Source: Glutamicibacter uratoxydans (GTDB lineage: Bacteria > Actinomycetota > Actinomycetes > Actinomycetales > Micrococcaceae). Taken from it: a stretch of DNA of 64,000 bases. The notes under the pieces are model-generated. The model worked only from the letters and a program-made list of their open reading frames with translations. It was not told where the DNA came from and searched no databases. Below are positions 28,772 through 37,413 of the stretch, piece by piece (the stretch's first letter is position 1; each line of letters opens with the position of its first letter). The stretch lies in the NCBI RefSeq assembly GCF_006539925.1, contig NZ_BJNY01000012.1, positions 108,442-172,441 of the forward strand. The letters run 5' to 3'. A program made the translations under genes and the position numbers.

Positions 28772-28838
28772 GCGTGGGGTATCCCCCCACGCAAATGTGG
28801 GGAATCCCGACACCGGATGCCTCACGGCGAATCCGGTG
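28772..28838 (-). other. Two inverted repeats in the region upstream of phoH2
   Basis: The first is an 8-bp stem, GCGTGGGG (28772-28779) with CCCCACGC (28785-28792). The second is an 8-bp stem, CACCGGAT (28811-28818) with ATCCGGTG (28831-28838). No U-tract follows either on either strand, so they are not classical terminators. They may act in the phoH2 leader or end the upstream prenyl synthase transcript. The rest of the 28747-29009 gap shows nothing else beyond a possible small ORF. Confidence 0.5.
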
Positions 28839-29009
28839 CTGACACCGGTGAACGCTGCTGTGGTCATCTAGTGAGAAACCCTTCGCTCAGCAGCGGCTGT
28901 ATGCCACTGCCTTACTGCTCACCATAGACCGGTTGCCCTGACTAGAACATGGGGTGGGGGTGAATAACTTCTTTCCATCAGGAAAACCTTCGCCCCTCAG
29001 AAGAATTTC

Positions 29010-29798
29010 CTAGGCTCCAAAGCGGCGCTGCCGGTCGGCAAAGTCGCGCAGGGCGCGCAGGAAGTCGACGCGGCGGAAGTCTGGCCACAGCGCTTCACAG
29101 AAGTAGAACTCGGAATAGGCGCTCTGCCAGGTCAGGAATCCGCTGAGCCGCTGCTCCCCGCTGGTTCGAATCACCAGGTCGGGATCCGGCTGGCCCTTGG
29201 TGTAAAGGTAGGATTCGATGTCATCGGTGCTCAGGTTCTCGGTCACCTGTTCCAAGGTGCGCCCATCCTTGGCGGCGTCCTTGAGCAGGGATCGGATGGC
29301 GTCGAGGATCTCGCGGCGGCCTCCGTAGCCGATGGCGACGTTCACGTGCACACCGGTGCGGTTGGCGGTGGCGGCTTCAAGCGCGGTGAGCTTCTGCGCC
29401 AGTTCTTCGGGCAGCAGGTCGCGGGCACCTACTTGCTGGACCTTGACCCTGTTGGTTTCACCCAGGCGGTCAAGGGTGGAGCCGATGACTTCCAGAAGGT
29501 CGCGCAGCTCGGCTGGTTCCCGGTTGAGGTTGTCGGTCGAGAGCATGTACAAGGTGACGAGCTTGATATCCAGCTCTTCACACCAGTCGAGGAATTCCAG
29601 GATCTTGTCGGCGCCCGCCTGGTGCCCGGTGACGGTCGGGGTGCCGGCGAGCTTGGCCCAGCGGCGGTTGCCGTCGACCATTACGCCGATGTGGTGCGGC
29701 AGCTTGTCGGCAGGAAGGGACTTCGCCAAGCGCCGTTCATAGTAACGGTACACAAGGTTGGGAAGCCGCACCTGGCCCTGCCTTTCGTCGAATGCCAA
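29010..29798 (-). CDS. Isoprenyl transferase (cis-prenyl diphosphate synthase, Rv1086-like)
   Basis: The 262-residue enzyme has the UppS fold motifs: HIGVMVDGNRRWAK near residue 40 with the catalytic Asp, LVTLYMLSTDNLNREP, and the C-terminal IRTSGEQRLSGFLTWQSAYS region. The VDGNRRWA variant and the neighbourhood match the short-chain Z,E-farnesyl diphosphate synthase Rv1086 rather than a decaprenyl synthase (inference). It makes polyprenyl diphosphate used for lipid carriers of wall polymers. The start is TTG at 29798 with no Shine-Dalgarno; AT-rich sequence lies just upstream. Confidence 0.88.
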   Translation of the reverse strand: MAFDERQGQVRLPNLVYRYYERRLAKSLPADKLPHHIGVMVDGNRRWAKLAGTPTVTGHQAGADKILEFLDWCEELDIKLVTLYMLSTDNLNREPAELRDLLEVIGSTLDRLGETNRVKVQQVGARDLLPEELAQKLTALEAATANRTGVHVNVAIGYGGRREILDAIRSLLKDAAKDGRTLEQVTENLSTDDIESYLYTKGQPDPDLVIRTSGEQRLSGFLTWQSAYSEFYFCEALWPDFRRVDFLRALRDFADRQRRFGA

Positions 29799-29868
29799 AA
29801 ACTGTCGTTATTAAATCTACCGCGTTCGGCCCCCGGTTCGATTCATCAGCGCTCTGGGCGCCGCCGGT

Positions 29869-31992
29869 TTATTCCGTGCGCAGCACCTGCATGAAAGACG
29901 CGATCGACGAAACGGGAAGCTTGCACAGCTGGTGCCTGCACGGCTGGATCTGCAGGCCGGTTCCCTGATGTTCCAGGGCCGGATCGATGCGGTACCTCAA
30001 ACCCAGCGCGGTGCACAATTTGCGCAGGGCCTGAGCCTGTTCGCGGGCTGCATCATTGACTGCGGCATAGTGGACCTGCCCCGAGATCACCGATTGGACT
30101 TCCAGGGCGGTGGCCACCTGCGTCGGCGCCTGCGGTGCCAGCGCGAGGGCATGGGCCGACAGCTTGCCTGCCAGTTCAAAGTCGGCTTCGTCCGCGGCCG
30201 CAGATGTTCCCGCAGCCATCGCCGCGATGGCATGCTGGGCCAGTGCTTTGGCGTACAGCGCCCCGGCGGCCGGCAGCGCGTCGTCCAGCACGCTGGCGGC
30301 GGTGGTTGAGTTGCGCTGCGAGTCTAGCCGCGCGTCCAGCTGGATCGAATCCCGGGGAATCGAGGTCTCGGGATCGATGAATTCGGCGGCCCGCTGCAGC
30401 AGCGAATCCGTGCGCTGCGCCCACAGCTTCCCTTGTTCGGTGCTGCGCCCCAAGGCTGAGGCCAGCGCTTCAAAGCCAAGGGCCAGCGCGGCATAGTCCT
30501 GCAGCGTCGCCTCATTGCCGCTGGCTGCCTTCCCGCCGAAGCTCACTCGCGCCAGTGTGCCTGCGGATTCGTCATAGTGCACTTCCCACAGGCTGGCCGC
30601 CACCTGTGCGGCAAGCTCAAGCAGGTTCGGAGCATCAAGCAGAATGGAGGCCTCGCAGAGCGCTTCGATAGCCAGTCCGTTCCACCCTGCAATGATCTTT
30701 TCATCGCGTCCCGGCAGCGCTCTTTCCGAGCGCAGGGCAAGCAGCTGGCCTGTGAACTCCTCCCAGACCTGCACTTCGCTTCCCTGCGGAGCACGGTTCA
30801 GCGAAAGGTGGAAGTGCCCCGGATCTTCGGCCACTTCAGCCAGGCGGACCAGATTGGCGGGCAGCGCTTCAAGGCGTTCGAGCACCTGGTTGATCTCTGC
30901 CCGAGTGTAGGTGTAGTAGGCGCCTTCAACGCTGCGCCCGTCGCGGTGCGAGTCGGCATCCAGCGAGCTGGCGAAGGCGCGGTGTTTGTCTCCGGCGGAT
31001 CCGGTGAGCAGCTGGTTTTCAAGGAAGTCCGCGGCCCGCAGCGCGGCAGTGCGTGCGGTGGCCGCCAGCGCTAGTGCCCGCTGCTGCTGCCTGCCGCCGT
31101 CCTCTTGGGCGTAGTGCTGGGCGAAAACCGCGGTGCGGGCGCAGAGGCTAAGCAGCCCCGCGTTGTCATACAGCATTTTTTCAAAGTGCGGAACCGACCA
31201 GTGCTCGTCCACGCAGTAGCGGGCGAATCCGCCGCCAACGTGGTCCTGCAGCCCTCCATGGAGAATTGCCTCAAGGTTGGCTGCCGCCGCGTCAAAGGCC
31301 GCTTCGCTGCGTTCGGCGTCCAGGAGCACCGACCGCCACAGAGTTTTCAATGCCCAGGTGGCGGGGAATTTGGGGGCTGGTGTCAGCCCGCCTTCGGGCT
31401 TAGTTTCGGCGATCCACACGTCGCTGGCGGCTGCCAGCGCTTCGTGCGAGGGAGTATCCGCCGGCAGGCTCAGCAGCGCATTTTGCCGGCTGCCCAGCTC
31501 GGCGAGGTGTCCGGCCAGCATCTGAGCCTGTTCGGCCAGCGCCGCGCGCCGGTTTTCCCAGGCGTCGTGCACCGCAGTGAGCACCTGGGTGAAGGAGGGG
31601 GTCCGGCCCCGCGGCTGCGCCGGGTAGTAGGTTCCGGCATGGAAGGTCCGGCCGTCGGGCAGGGCAAAGATGGTCATGGGCCATCCCCCGGCGTCGGTCA
31701 GCGCCTGGGTGGCCATCATGTAGGTGTCGTCCACCAGCGGGTGTTCCTCGCGGTCCACCTTGATGGCAACAAAGTTGTCGTTAAGCAGCTGGGCGACTGC
31801 CGGGTCGTCAAAAGACTCGTGGCTCATGACGTGGCACCAGTGGCATGCAGAATACCCAATGGAGAGCATGACCGGAACGTCGCGCAGGCGCGCTTGTTCG
31901 AACGCCTCGTCAGAATACGGGAACCAGTCAACTTCCTGGTGTGCATGCTGGCGCAGGTAGGCGCTGGATGAGCTTGAGAGTCGTTGTGCCAC
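29869..31992 (-). CDS. YyaL/DUF255 family thioredoxin-domain protein
   Basis: A 707-residue protein. The first 160 residues are the thioredoxin-like DUF255 domain with a CXXC site, GYSACHWCHVM (Cys50 and Cys53), and GGWPMTIFALPDG. The remainder is the large alpha/alpha toroid-like region resembling glycan epimerases and hydrolases (for example FDHVGGGFARYC-type context, HFEKMLYDNAGLL, SLDADSHRDG). Function is unknown in bacteria. The GTG at 31992 has a TAGCTT box six bases upstream. It corresponds to Rv1084, beside the prenyl synthase and Mca as in mycobacteria. Confidence 0.9.
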   Translation of the reverse strand: MAQRLSSSSSAYLRQHAHQEVDWFPYSDEAFEQARLRDVPVMLSIGYSACHWCHVMSHESFDDPAVAQLLNDNFVAIKVDREEHPLVDDTYMMATQALTDAGGWPMTIFALPDGRTFHAGTYYPAQPRGRTPSFTQVLTAVHDAWENRRAALAEQAQMLAGHLAELGSRQNALLSLPADTPSHEALAAASDVWIAETKPEGGLTPAPKFPATWALKTLWRSVLLDAERSEAAFDAAAANLEAILHGGLQDHVGGGFARYCVDEHWSVPHFEKMLYDNAGLLSLCARTAVFAQHYAQEDGGRQQQRALALAATARTAALRAADFLENQLLTGSAGDKHRAFASSLDADSHRDGRSVEGAYYTYTRAEINQVLERLEALPANLVRLAEVAEDPGHFHLSLNRAPQGSEVQVWEEFTGQLLALRSERALPGRDEKIIAGWNGLAIEALCEASILLDAPNLLELAAQVAASLWEVHYDESAGTLARVSFGGKAASGNEATLQDYAALALGFEALASALGRSTEQGKLWAQRTDSLLQRAAEFIDPETSIPRDSIQLDARLDSQRNSTTAASVLDDALPAAGALYAKALAQHAIAAMAAGTSAAADEADFELAGKLSAHALALAPQAPTQVATALEVQSVISGQVHYAAVNDAAREQAQALRKLCTALGLRYRIDPALEHQGTGLQIQPCRHQLCKLPVSSIASFMQVLRTE

Positions 31993-31998
31993 GCCTCC

Positions 31999-32004
31999 AA
32001 GCTA
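31999..32004 (-). promoter_or_regulatory. -10 box of a leaderless promoter (YyaL gene)
   Basis: TAGCTT on the minus strand, six bases (GGAGGC) before the GTG at 31992. The spacer also looks like a Shine-Dalgarno sequence set too close to the start to work normally. Confidence 0.45.
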
Positions 32005-32014
32005 GCACTTAGTC

Positions 32015-32290
32015 TTAGCCTTCGCTGGTCTTCGGGTCGATCGGAGCTTCAGGTTCCTGCAGGCGGCGCTGCTCGCCGTCGCTGACCATCTTTTCCTGTC
32101 GCGCCTCAGCATCGGACTGGTAGCGCACGCGGCGGACTCGACGGATCATGTCGCGGATCAGGAAGATGCCCATGATGACCATAAAGGCAGTGAAGATGAA
32201 GCCCAGGAATCCGGGGCCGTAGTCACTGGCTTTTTCAGTGCCGAAGCTGGTCCCGGAGGCTAGGATCACTGACGCGTAGATCGCATTCAC
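32015..32290 (-). CDS. Small single-helix membrane protein next to mca (Rv1083-like)
   Basis: A 91-residue protein with one clear membrane helix (about residues 28-47, GFLGFIFTAFMVIMGIFLIR) followed by an Arg-rich cytosolic stretch and an acidic tail. Position between mca and the YyaL gene matches Rv1083 in M. tuberculosis, which is of unknown function. The start is GTG at 32290. It lies 42 bases downstream of mca and 22 bases upstream of the YyaL start, so it is probably co-transcribed with mca. Confidence 0.75.
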   Translation of the reverse strand: MNAIYASVILASGTSFGTEKASDYGPGFLGFIFTAFMVIMGIFLIRDMIRRVRRVRYQSDAEARQEKMVSDGEQRRLQEPEAPIDPKTSEG

Positions 32291-32332
32291 GGTGTTAAGA
32301 CAACTCTTTTCTCAGCTAGAAATCTCTAGTTA

Positions 32333-33250
32333 CTATCTTAGTCCTGCAAACAGGTCGGACTCTGGCAGATCGGTAGGAACCTTGGAAGAAATCAAGGTGT
32401 AGTCCTCCCATGGCCAGCTTTCAGCATAGACGTGTTCCGGGACGGCGAAGAAGAAGCCTTCCGGGTCGATCTGGGTGCGGTGGGCCAGCAGAGCCTGATC
32501 ACGCTGAGAGAAATGGTCGGCGCAGTAGATCTGCGTCGTGGTGGTGTGTGGTGAAACCCACTTGAACATCTGGTTCTCTTCGTCGGCTTCCCACTGCGCC
32601 ACGCGCTCGGTGTAGGGCGACTCGTAGCCAGCTTCCAGCATGGCGTAGTGCAGGGTGCGGAAGCGCTCCGGGGAGAAGGCGCGGTCGTAGTACAGCTTGC
32701 CTACCGACCAGGGTTCGCCCAGCTCTGGATACATCTCCGGATTGCCCGCATGTTCGAAAGCAAAGGTGGAGACCTTGTGGGTGTGGATGTGGTCCGGGTG
32801 CGGGTATCCGCCGTTCTCGTCGTAGGTGACGATCACGTGCGGGCGGAATTCGCGGATCAGCTTGATCACGCCTGCGGCGGCAACCTCGACGGGCTGCAGG
32901 GCGAAGGCGCCGAAGGGAAGGTCCGGCAGCGGGTCGCCTTCCGGCAGGCCCGAATCGACGTATCCCAGCCAGCGGTGCTTGATGCCCAGCACTGCGGCCG
33001 CCTCGGCCATTTCCGTGCGGCGCACACCTGCAAGATCGCGATGCGCATGGGCCAGCTCGCCGGCGGCGGCGTTGAGAATATCCCCGCGTTCTCCTCCGGT
33101 GCAGCTCACGACCATGACCTCGGCCCCGGCTTCCACGTAGGCGGCCATGGTGGCGGCTCCCTTGGAGGATTCATCATCCGGGTGGGCATGAATTGCCATG
33201 AGGCGCAGCCCCTCGGAGGGGCCGATCTTCTTAATCTCGTGGTTCACCAC
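32333..33250 (-). CDS. mca: Mycothiol S-conjugate amidase
   Basis: The 305-residue zinc amidase cleaves mycothiol-toxin conjugates to a mercapturate and GlcN-Ins, the detoxification branch unique to mycothiol-producing Actinobacteria. The zinc site of the LmbE/PIG-L fold is complete: HAHPDDE (about 21-27) and YPHPDHIHTH (about 149-158). SCTGGERGDILN and WLGYVDSGLPEGDP are typical of Mca rather than the MshB deacetylase. Starts GTG GTG at 33250 with AGGAAG upstream. It is divergent from the DUF4307 gene as Rv1082 is from Rv1081c. Confidence 0.94.
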   Translation of the reverse strand: MVNHEIKKIGPSEGLRLMAIHAHPDDESSKGAATMAAYVEAGAEVMVVSCTGGERGDILNAAAGELAHAHRDLAGVRRTEMAEAAAVLGIKHRWLGYVDSGLPEGDPLPDLPFGAFALQPVEVAAAGVIKLIREFRPHVIVTYDENGGYPHPDHIHTHKVSTFAFEHAGNPEMYPELGEPWSVGKLYYDRAFSPERFRTLHYAMLEAGYESPYTERVAQWEADEENQMFKWVSPHTTTTQIYCADHFSQRDQALLAHRTQIDPEGFFFAVPEHVYAESWPWEDYTLISSKVPTDLPESDLFAGLR

Positions 33251-33444
33251 TGGTTTTCTTCCTTTTACACCGGCACAGGCTGGCGGAGCCCAAAAGTCCC
33301 GCCATGTTTAACAACCACGGTCCGACCACTCATTATTCCCTTGGGCAACAGGGCGCTAAACTTAACCCCTAGGACCCAAAAAACGGCTGCCCCGAAACAT
33401 GACGCGGGCCGCCGCTAAGGCAAGAGAGTGGTGCAAGGCACGTA

Positions 33445-33864
33445 ATGTCTGATCCAAGCTTAACGGCTCGCTACAACAACCCCAAGAAACGTAACCTTTC
33501 AAGGAAAAATCGCAACATCCTCATCGGTGCTGCGCTGGTAGTGGGCGTCGGCGGGGCGGCCTATATGGGTTTTTCGAACTACGAAGCGCTCTCCTTCCAG
33601 GATGTCGGATTCGCCATCGACTCCCCGACCCAGGCCCAGGCAACCATCTCGGTGGAGTACAACGCCAAAGACCGCGTGCAGTGCGATGTGCGCGCGTTGA
33701 ACGAGTCGAAGGCAGTGGTTGGCTTCAAGACCCTGCTAATGGATCCAGGCGAGCGGACCGGTGTCATCAAGGAAACGGTGACCGTCGATCTGCACACCGA
33801 CAATAAGGCAGTTACCGCCGGAGTCGAAGCCTGCTACGTCGTGCCGCAGAACTTCGCAGGTTAA
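33445..33864 (+). CDS. DUF4307 family membrane-anchored protein (Rv1081c-like)
   Basis: The 139-residue product has a basic N-terminus (RYNNPKKRNLSRKNR), one membrane helix (about 24-42, NILIGAALVVGVGGAAYMGF) and a roughly 95-residue beta-rich domain outside the cell. Conserved family segments are SVEYNAKDRVQCDVRALNES and a C-terminal AVTAGVEACYVV, with two cysteines that could pair. Function unknown. A weak hairpin with T-rich flank (33883-33908) may end its transcript. The 278-base gap to greA holds no convincing gene. Confidence 0.82.
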   Translation: MSDPSLTARYNNPKKRNLSRKNRNILIGAALVVGVGGAAYMGFSNYEALSFQDVGFAIDSPTQAQATISVEYNAKDRVQCDVRALNESKAVVGFKTLLMDPGERTGVIKETVTVDLHTDNKAVTAGVEACYVVPQNFAG

Positions 33865-34142
33865 CATTCCCTCTGATTCCTCCCCTAATAGCTGAAACTA
33901 TTGGGTTTATTGCGCAATCGCGACTACTATCGATGAAAAGATACGTTTCGCCCCGCATTGCGCATGTCCCGGACAAACCATCCCGGAACACCAAGCTGGC
34001 GGGGTCTTTGCTTGCATCATTTGAATACTTGCACCCGCTGAGCGTACCGAATCCGACGTCGTCGATGCCACCGTTGAGGTGGCTTTCCACTTTCCAGACC
34101 GGGAAGCCGACGATGTCCTGACTGACCAAAGGAAGTACCACC

Positions 34143-34637
34143 GTGAGCACCAACAGCAACGAACCTGTCGTATGGCTGACTCAGGAAGCCTACGACCGGC
34201 TGAATGACGAACTGACTTTCCTCTCCGGCCCAGGCCGCGCCGAGATCGTCGCTCGTATCGAACAGGCGCGTTCCGAGGGTGATCTGAAGGAAAACGGCGG
34301 CTACCATGCTGCTCGCGAAGAGCAGGGCAAGGCAGAGGCACGTATCCTCTACCTGAAGGATCTGCTGCGCCGCGCCCACGTCGGCGAGGCACCTGCGGAT
34401 GACGGAATCGTCGAGCCTGGCATGCTGGTTGTCGCCAACATCGCGGGCGATGAGACCACGTTCCTGTTCGGCTCGCGCGAAGTCGCCGGCGACACCGACC
34501 TTGAGGTCTACTCGGAGCAGTCCCCTATCGGCGTGGCTGTCCATGGCGCCAAGGTCGGCGACAAGCTGACCTACGTGGCCCCTAACGGCCGCGACATCAA
34601 GGTGGAGATCATCTCCGCCAAGCCATACTCCGCCTAA
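34143..34637 (+). CDS. greA: Transcription elongation factor GreA
   Basis: The 164-residue factor rescues backtracked RNA polymerase by stimulating transcript cleavage. The N-terminal coiled coil carries the catalytic acidic tip (around RSEGDLKENGGYHAAREEQG), and the C-terminal FKBP-like globular domain ends with SPIGVAVHGAKVGDKLTYVA. Length is close to the usual 158-165. The GTG at 34143 has AGGAAG seven bases upstream. Position next to DUF4307 and mca matches Rv1080c. Confidence 0.95.
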   Translation: MSTNSNEPVVWLTQEAYDRLNDELTFLSGPGRAEIVARIEQARSEGDLKENGGYHAAREEQGKAEARILYLKDLLRRAHVGEAPADDGIVEPGMLVVANIAGDETTFLFGSREVAGDTDLEVYSEQSPIGVAVHGAKVGDKLTYVAPNGRDIKVEIISAKPYSA

Positions 34638-34653
34638 GTTCCAGGCAACGCGC

Positions 34654-34695
34654 AAGGCGCCGGCGTCCACGATTGCTCGTGGATGCCGGCGCCTT
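34654..34695. terminator. Long hairpin between convergent greA and ilvA
   Basis: A 19-bp stem with one G-T pair (34654-34672 with 34677-34695) and a TTGC loop. It lacks a U-tract. Confidence 0.75.
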
Positions 34696-34713
34696 CGCCG
34701 TGCCCGGGCTCAC

Positions 34714-35985
34714 CTAGGCGACCGAGCCGCCCGCGGTATTGGTGATGTGCGGGTCGAAGCCCTCGGCGCGAAGGTTGCCCAGCACCTGCTTTGAATGCTC
34801 GTGGCCCTTGGTTTCCAAATCGATGGTGATCGCCACATCGCCCATGGACAGGGAGCCGCCGATGCGGGTGTGATCCAGTCGGGTGACGTTGGCGTCTGAT
34901 TCGGCGATGATGCGGGAGATCTGGGCCAGGGCGCCCGGGCGGTCGGGGAGCATCATGCGAATGGTCAGGAAGCGGCCAGCAGCCGACAGACCGCGCTGGA
35001 TCACCTTGAGCATCAGCAGCGGGTCGATGTTGCCGCCGGAAAGGATCACAGCTGTCGTTGCCGGGTTGATCCCGTGCTCCTCCAAGCGGTTCTCCAGCAG
35101 GGCTGCAACGCCCACCGCGCCGGCGGGTTCCACTACCAGCTTGTTGCGTTCGAGCAGCACCACCAGCGCGCGGGCCAGGGCGTCTTCAGAGACCGTGACC
35201 ACGTCGTCCACGAGCTCCTTGATGATGGCGAAGGGCAGCTGGCCGGGCTTGCCCACGGCGATGCCGTCGGCAATGGTGTGCACGGTGTCCAGCGGCACCA
35301 GGGCGTCGGCCGCCAGCGATGGCGGGTAGGCAGCAGCGTTCTCCGCCTGGACGCCGACCACGCGGATGGTGCGCCCCAGCTGGCGGGCGCGTTCCTTCAA
35401 CGCGATGGCGACGCCTGCCAGCAGTCCGCCGCCGCCCACACCCATCAGCACGGTGTCCACATCCGGCAGCTGTTCGAGCAGTTCCAGACCGATGGTTCCC
35501 TGCCCGGCGATGATGTCAGGGTGGTCGAAGGGGTGCACGAAGACGGCGCCGGATTCATCGGCATAGCGCTGGGCTTCGGCCAGGGCCTCGTCCACATTGC
35601 TGCCGAAGAGCACTACCTCGGCCCCGTGGTCCCGGGTCGCCGTCAGCTTGGGCAGCGCCACGCCCAGCGGCATGTAGATGCGGGCCTTGATGCCCAGCTG
35701 GCTTGCCGCCTGGGCCACGCCCTGGGCATGGTTGCCTGCAGAGGCCGCCACGACACCGCGGGCCTTGTCTTCGTCGCTGAGCTTTGCCATGCGGACATAG
35801 GCGCCGCGGACCTTGAAGGAGCCGGCGCGCTGCATGTTTTCGCACTTGAGGTAGACCTCGCTGCCCACGTGCTGCGAGAGAACCCTGGAGTGCTCCACCG
35901 GGGTCCGGTCAATAACTGGTTTGAGCACTTTCGCTGCGGCTTCGATATCAGCCAGGGTGACAGGCAGTTTCGTCTCAGTGCTCAT
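34714..35985 (-). CDS. ilvA: Threonine ammonia-lyase (threonine dehydratase) with one ACT domain
   Basis: A 423-residue PLP enzyme that deaminates threonine to 2-oxobutanoate, the first committed step toward isoleucine. The PLP lysine is in RAGSFKVRGAYVR (about residue 58), the phosphate loop in GVGGGGLLAGVA, and the C-terminal 85 residues form a single ACT-like regulatory domain (TIRMMLPDRPGALAQISRII). A single ACT domain is the form seen in short IlvA and in catabolic-type enzymes, so a role in serine/threonine breakdown is also possible. GAGGAA precedes the ATG. It starts three bases after the stop of the AI-2E permease gene, implying an operon. Confidence 0.93.
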   Translation of the reverse strand: MSTETKLPVTLADIEAAAKVLKPVIDRTPVEHSRVLSQHVGSEVYLKCENMQRAGSFKVRGAYVRMAKLSDEDKARGVVAASAGNHAQGVAQAASQLGIKARIYMPLGVALPKLTATRDHGAEVVLFGSNVDEALAEAQRYADESGAVFVHPFDHPDIIAGQGTIGLELLEQLPDVDTVLMGVGGGGLLAGVAIALKERARQLGRTIRVVGVQAENAAAYPPSLAADALVPLDTVHTIADGIAVGKPGQLPFAIIKELVDDVVTVSEDALARALVVLLERNKLVVEPAGAVGVAALLENRLEEHGINPATTAVILSGGNIDPLLMLKVIQRGLSAAGRFLTIRMMLPDRPGALAQISRIIAESDANVTRLDHTRIGGSLSMGDVAITIDLETKGHEHSKQVLGNLRAEGFDPHITNTAGGSVA

Positions 35986-35988
35986 TGT

Positions 35989-37296
35989 TTATTCCTCGTT
36001 TACCGATTTTTCTGGTTGCCGGGTTTCCGGCTGGGGTGAAGTTTTTGTGGTTGGCGGTGAAGACTCTTCGGGGTCGGCGGCTTCCGGCGGAGGTCCGGCT
36101 GATGCCAGTTCCTCCCCGTAGATCTCGGCTACGTAGGGATCCTTTTCCCAGGTTCTTCCTGCGATGTATTTGACCACGGTATTCAGTACTGCCAGCATCG
36201 GCACAGCGAACAGCGCTCCGGGGATGCCGGCGATCATGGTGCCGCCGGCCACCGCAAGCACCACTGCCAACGGGTGCAGGCTGACAGCCTTGCCCATGAT
36301 CAGCGGCTGCAGGATGTGCGATTCAGCCTGCTGCACTGCCAGCACAATGGCCAGCATGATCAATGCATTGATCCACCCATTGGACACCAGCGCCAGCAGG
36401 ACCGCGAGCGCTCCGGTCAACAGGGCGCCGACGATCGGAATGAACGAGCCGAGGAAGACCAGCACGCCCAATGGCATGGCCAGCGGGACGCCCAGGAAGA
36501 ATGCTCCCAGTCCAATGCCAGCTGCGTCGATCAGCGCAACCAGCATCTGCACCCTGACGTAGCGGACCAGGGAGGTCCAGCCGCGGGTCAGCGCGCCGTC
36601 CATGGCGGGGCGGGCGCGGCGCGGCAGCAGGTTGATCAGGAACAGCCCGATCCTGCGTCCGTCAAGCAGCAGGAAGATGACGGTGAAGAATGTCAGCAGG
36701 ACCCCGGTGAGGATCTGTCCTACGGCCGATCCCCAGCTGATGGCCTCGCTCAAGATATTCGTCGCGTTGCCGCGCAGTCCCGTGAGCGTATCGTCCAGGA
36801 CCTTCTGTACATCGTCGTTGGTCAGCTTCAGCGGACCGTTGAACAGCCAGTCTTGGACCTGCTGGATTCCGATCAGTGCCTGGTTCCACAAGTCCGCGAA
36901 GCCGACGCCGAGCCTTTGGCCTGCCAGCGAGAGCCCGGCGCTCACCAGGGCCAGGAACCCGATGAGGGTGATGCCTACGGCAAGTCCCTTGGGAACCGCG
37001 AATTTGCTGTGCAGGGTCTTGACCAGTGGCGCCAGCAGGCTTGTGATCAGGGTGGCGATCAATACCGAAATCACCAGCAGCGATACCTTGGAAATCAGCC
37101 AAAAGATGACGCCCAGTGCTGCCACGATAATCAGGAATCGCCAAGCCCAGCTTGCCGCAAGACGTACCGGGTAAGGCATATCTTCTGCGGTTCGCAGATT
37201 AAGGTCCTCGACACTCGACGTAGGGGTGGCGTCGCGTCGCGGACTCGGAAGCGTGCTGCGCAGTCTTCGCAGGCGCTCTAGCCGATTAGTCTTCAT
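35989..37296 (-). CDS. AI-2E family transporter (UPF0118/PerM type, Rv1101c-like)
   Basis: A 435-residue membrane protein of about eight helices. Typical family segments are SVLIATLITSLLAPLVKTL and GIGLGAFFLGVPLAMPLGVL followed by the conserved GSFIPIVGALLTGA loop, then QQAESHILQPLIMGKAVSLH and PLAVVLAVAGGTMIAGIPGA. The C-terminus is an acidic, Pro/Ser-rich tail of about 60 residues. Family members export autoinducer-2 in a few species or exchange Na+ and protons in others; the substrate here is unknown. The ATG at 37296 has a TAGCGT box six bases upstream. ilvA follows after three bases. Confidence 0.9.
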   Translation of the reverse strand: MKTNRLERLRRLRSTLPSPRRDATPTSSVEDLNLRTAEDMPYPVRLAASWAWRFLIIVAALGVIFWLISKVSLLVISVLIATLITSLLAPLVKTLHSKFAVPKGLAVGITLIGFLALVSAGLSLAGQRLGVGFADLWNQALIGIQQVQDWLFNGPLKLTNDDVQKVLDDTLTGLRGNATNILSEAISWGSAVGQILTGVLLTFFTVIFLLLDGRRIGLFLINLLPRRARPAMDGALTRGWTSLVRYVRVQMLVALIDAAGIGLGAFFLGVPLAMPLGVLVFLGSFIPIVGALLTGALAVLLALVSNGWINALIMLAIVLAVQQAESHILQPLIMGKAVSLHPLAVVLAVAGGTMIAGIPGALFAVPMLAVLNTVVKYIAGRTWEKDPYVAEIYGEELASAGPPPEAADPEESSPPTTKTSPQPETRQPEKSVNEE

Positions 37297-37302
37297 ATCC
37301 CT

Positions 37303-37308
37303 ACGCTA
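37303..37308 (-). promoter_or_regulatory. -10 box of a leaderless promoter (AI-2E permease-ilvA operon)
   Basis: TAGCGT on the minus strand, six bases (AGGGAT) before the ATG at 37296. Confidence 0.55.
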
Positions 37309-37360
37309 CCCCGTCATTTAGTAGGACTTTCAGTCCATGCTGAATTGTGACAAAAACTAA

Positions 37361-37389
37361 GGACCAGTGCCCATATTGGGCACTGGTCC
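37361..37389 (-). terminator. Rho-independent terminator of the Bax-inhibitor-1 gene
   Basis: A perfect 13-bp stem (37361-37373 with 37377-37389) and a 3-base loop. On the minus strand it is followed by TTAGTTTTTG. Confidence 0.88.
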
Positions 37390-37413
37390 AGAAAAATCTT
37401 TTCGATTTGAAGG

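Noticed and set aside
28772..28838. A riboswitch or 6C-type RNA upstream of phoH2
   Set aside because: Only one run of six C is present and the second hairpin lacks it. Nothing matches a riboswitch core I know.
33883..33908. Hairpin after the DUF4307 gene
   Set aside because: Only five contiguous pairs plus three across a bulge; too weak to list as a terminator although a T-rich flank is present.
33933..34121. 62-codon ORF in the gap before greA
   Set aside because: No ribosome-binding site, no correctly spaced -10 box, unremarkable composition. I treat it as untranslated leader.
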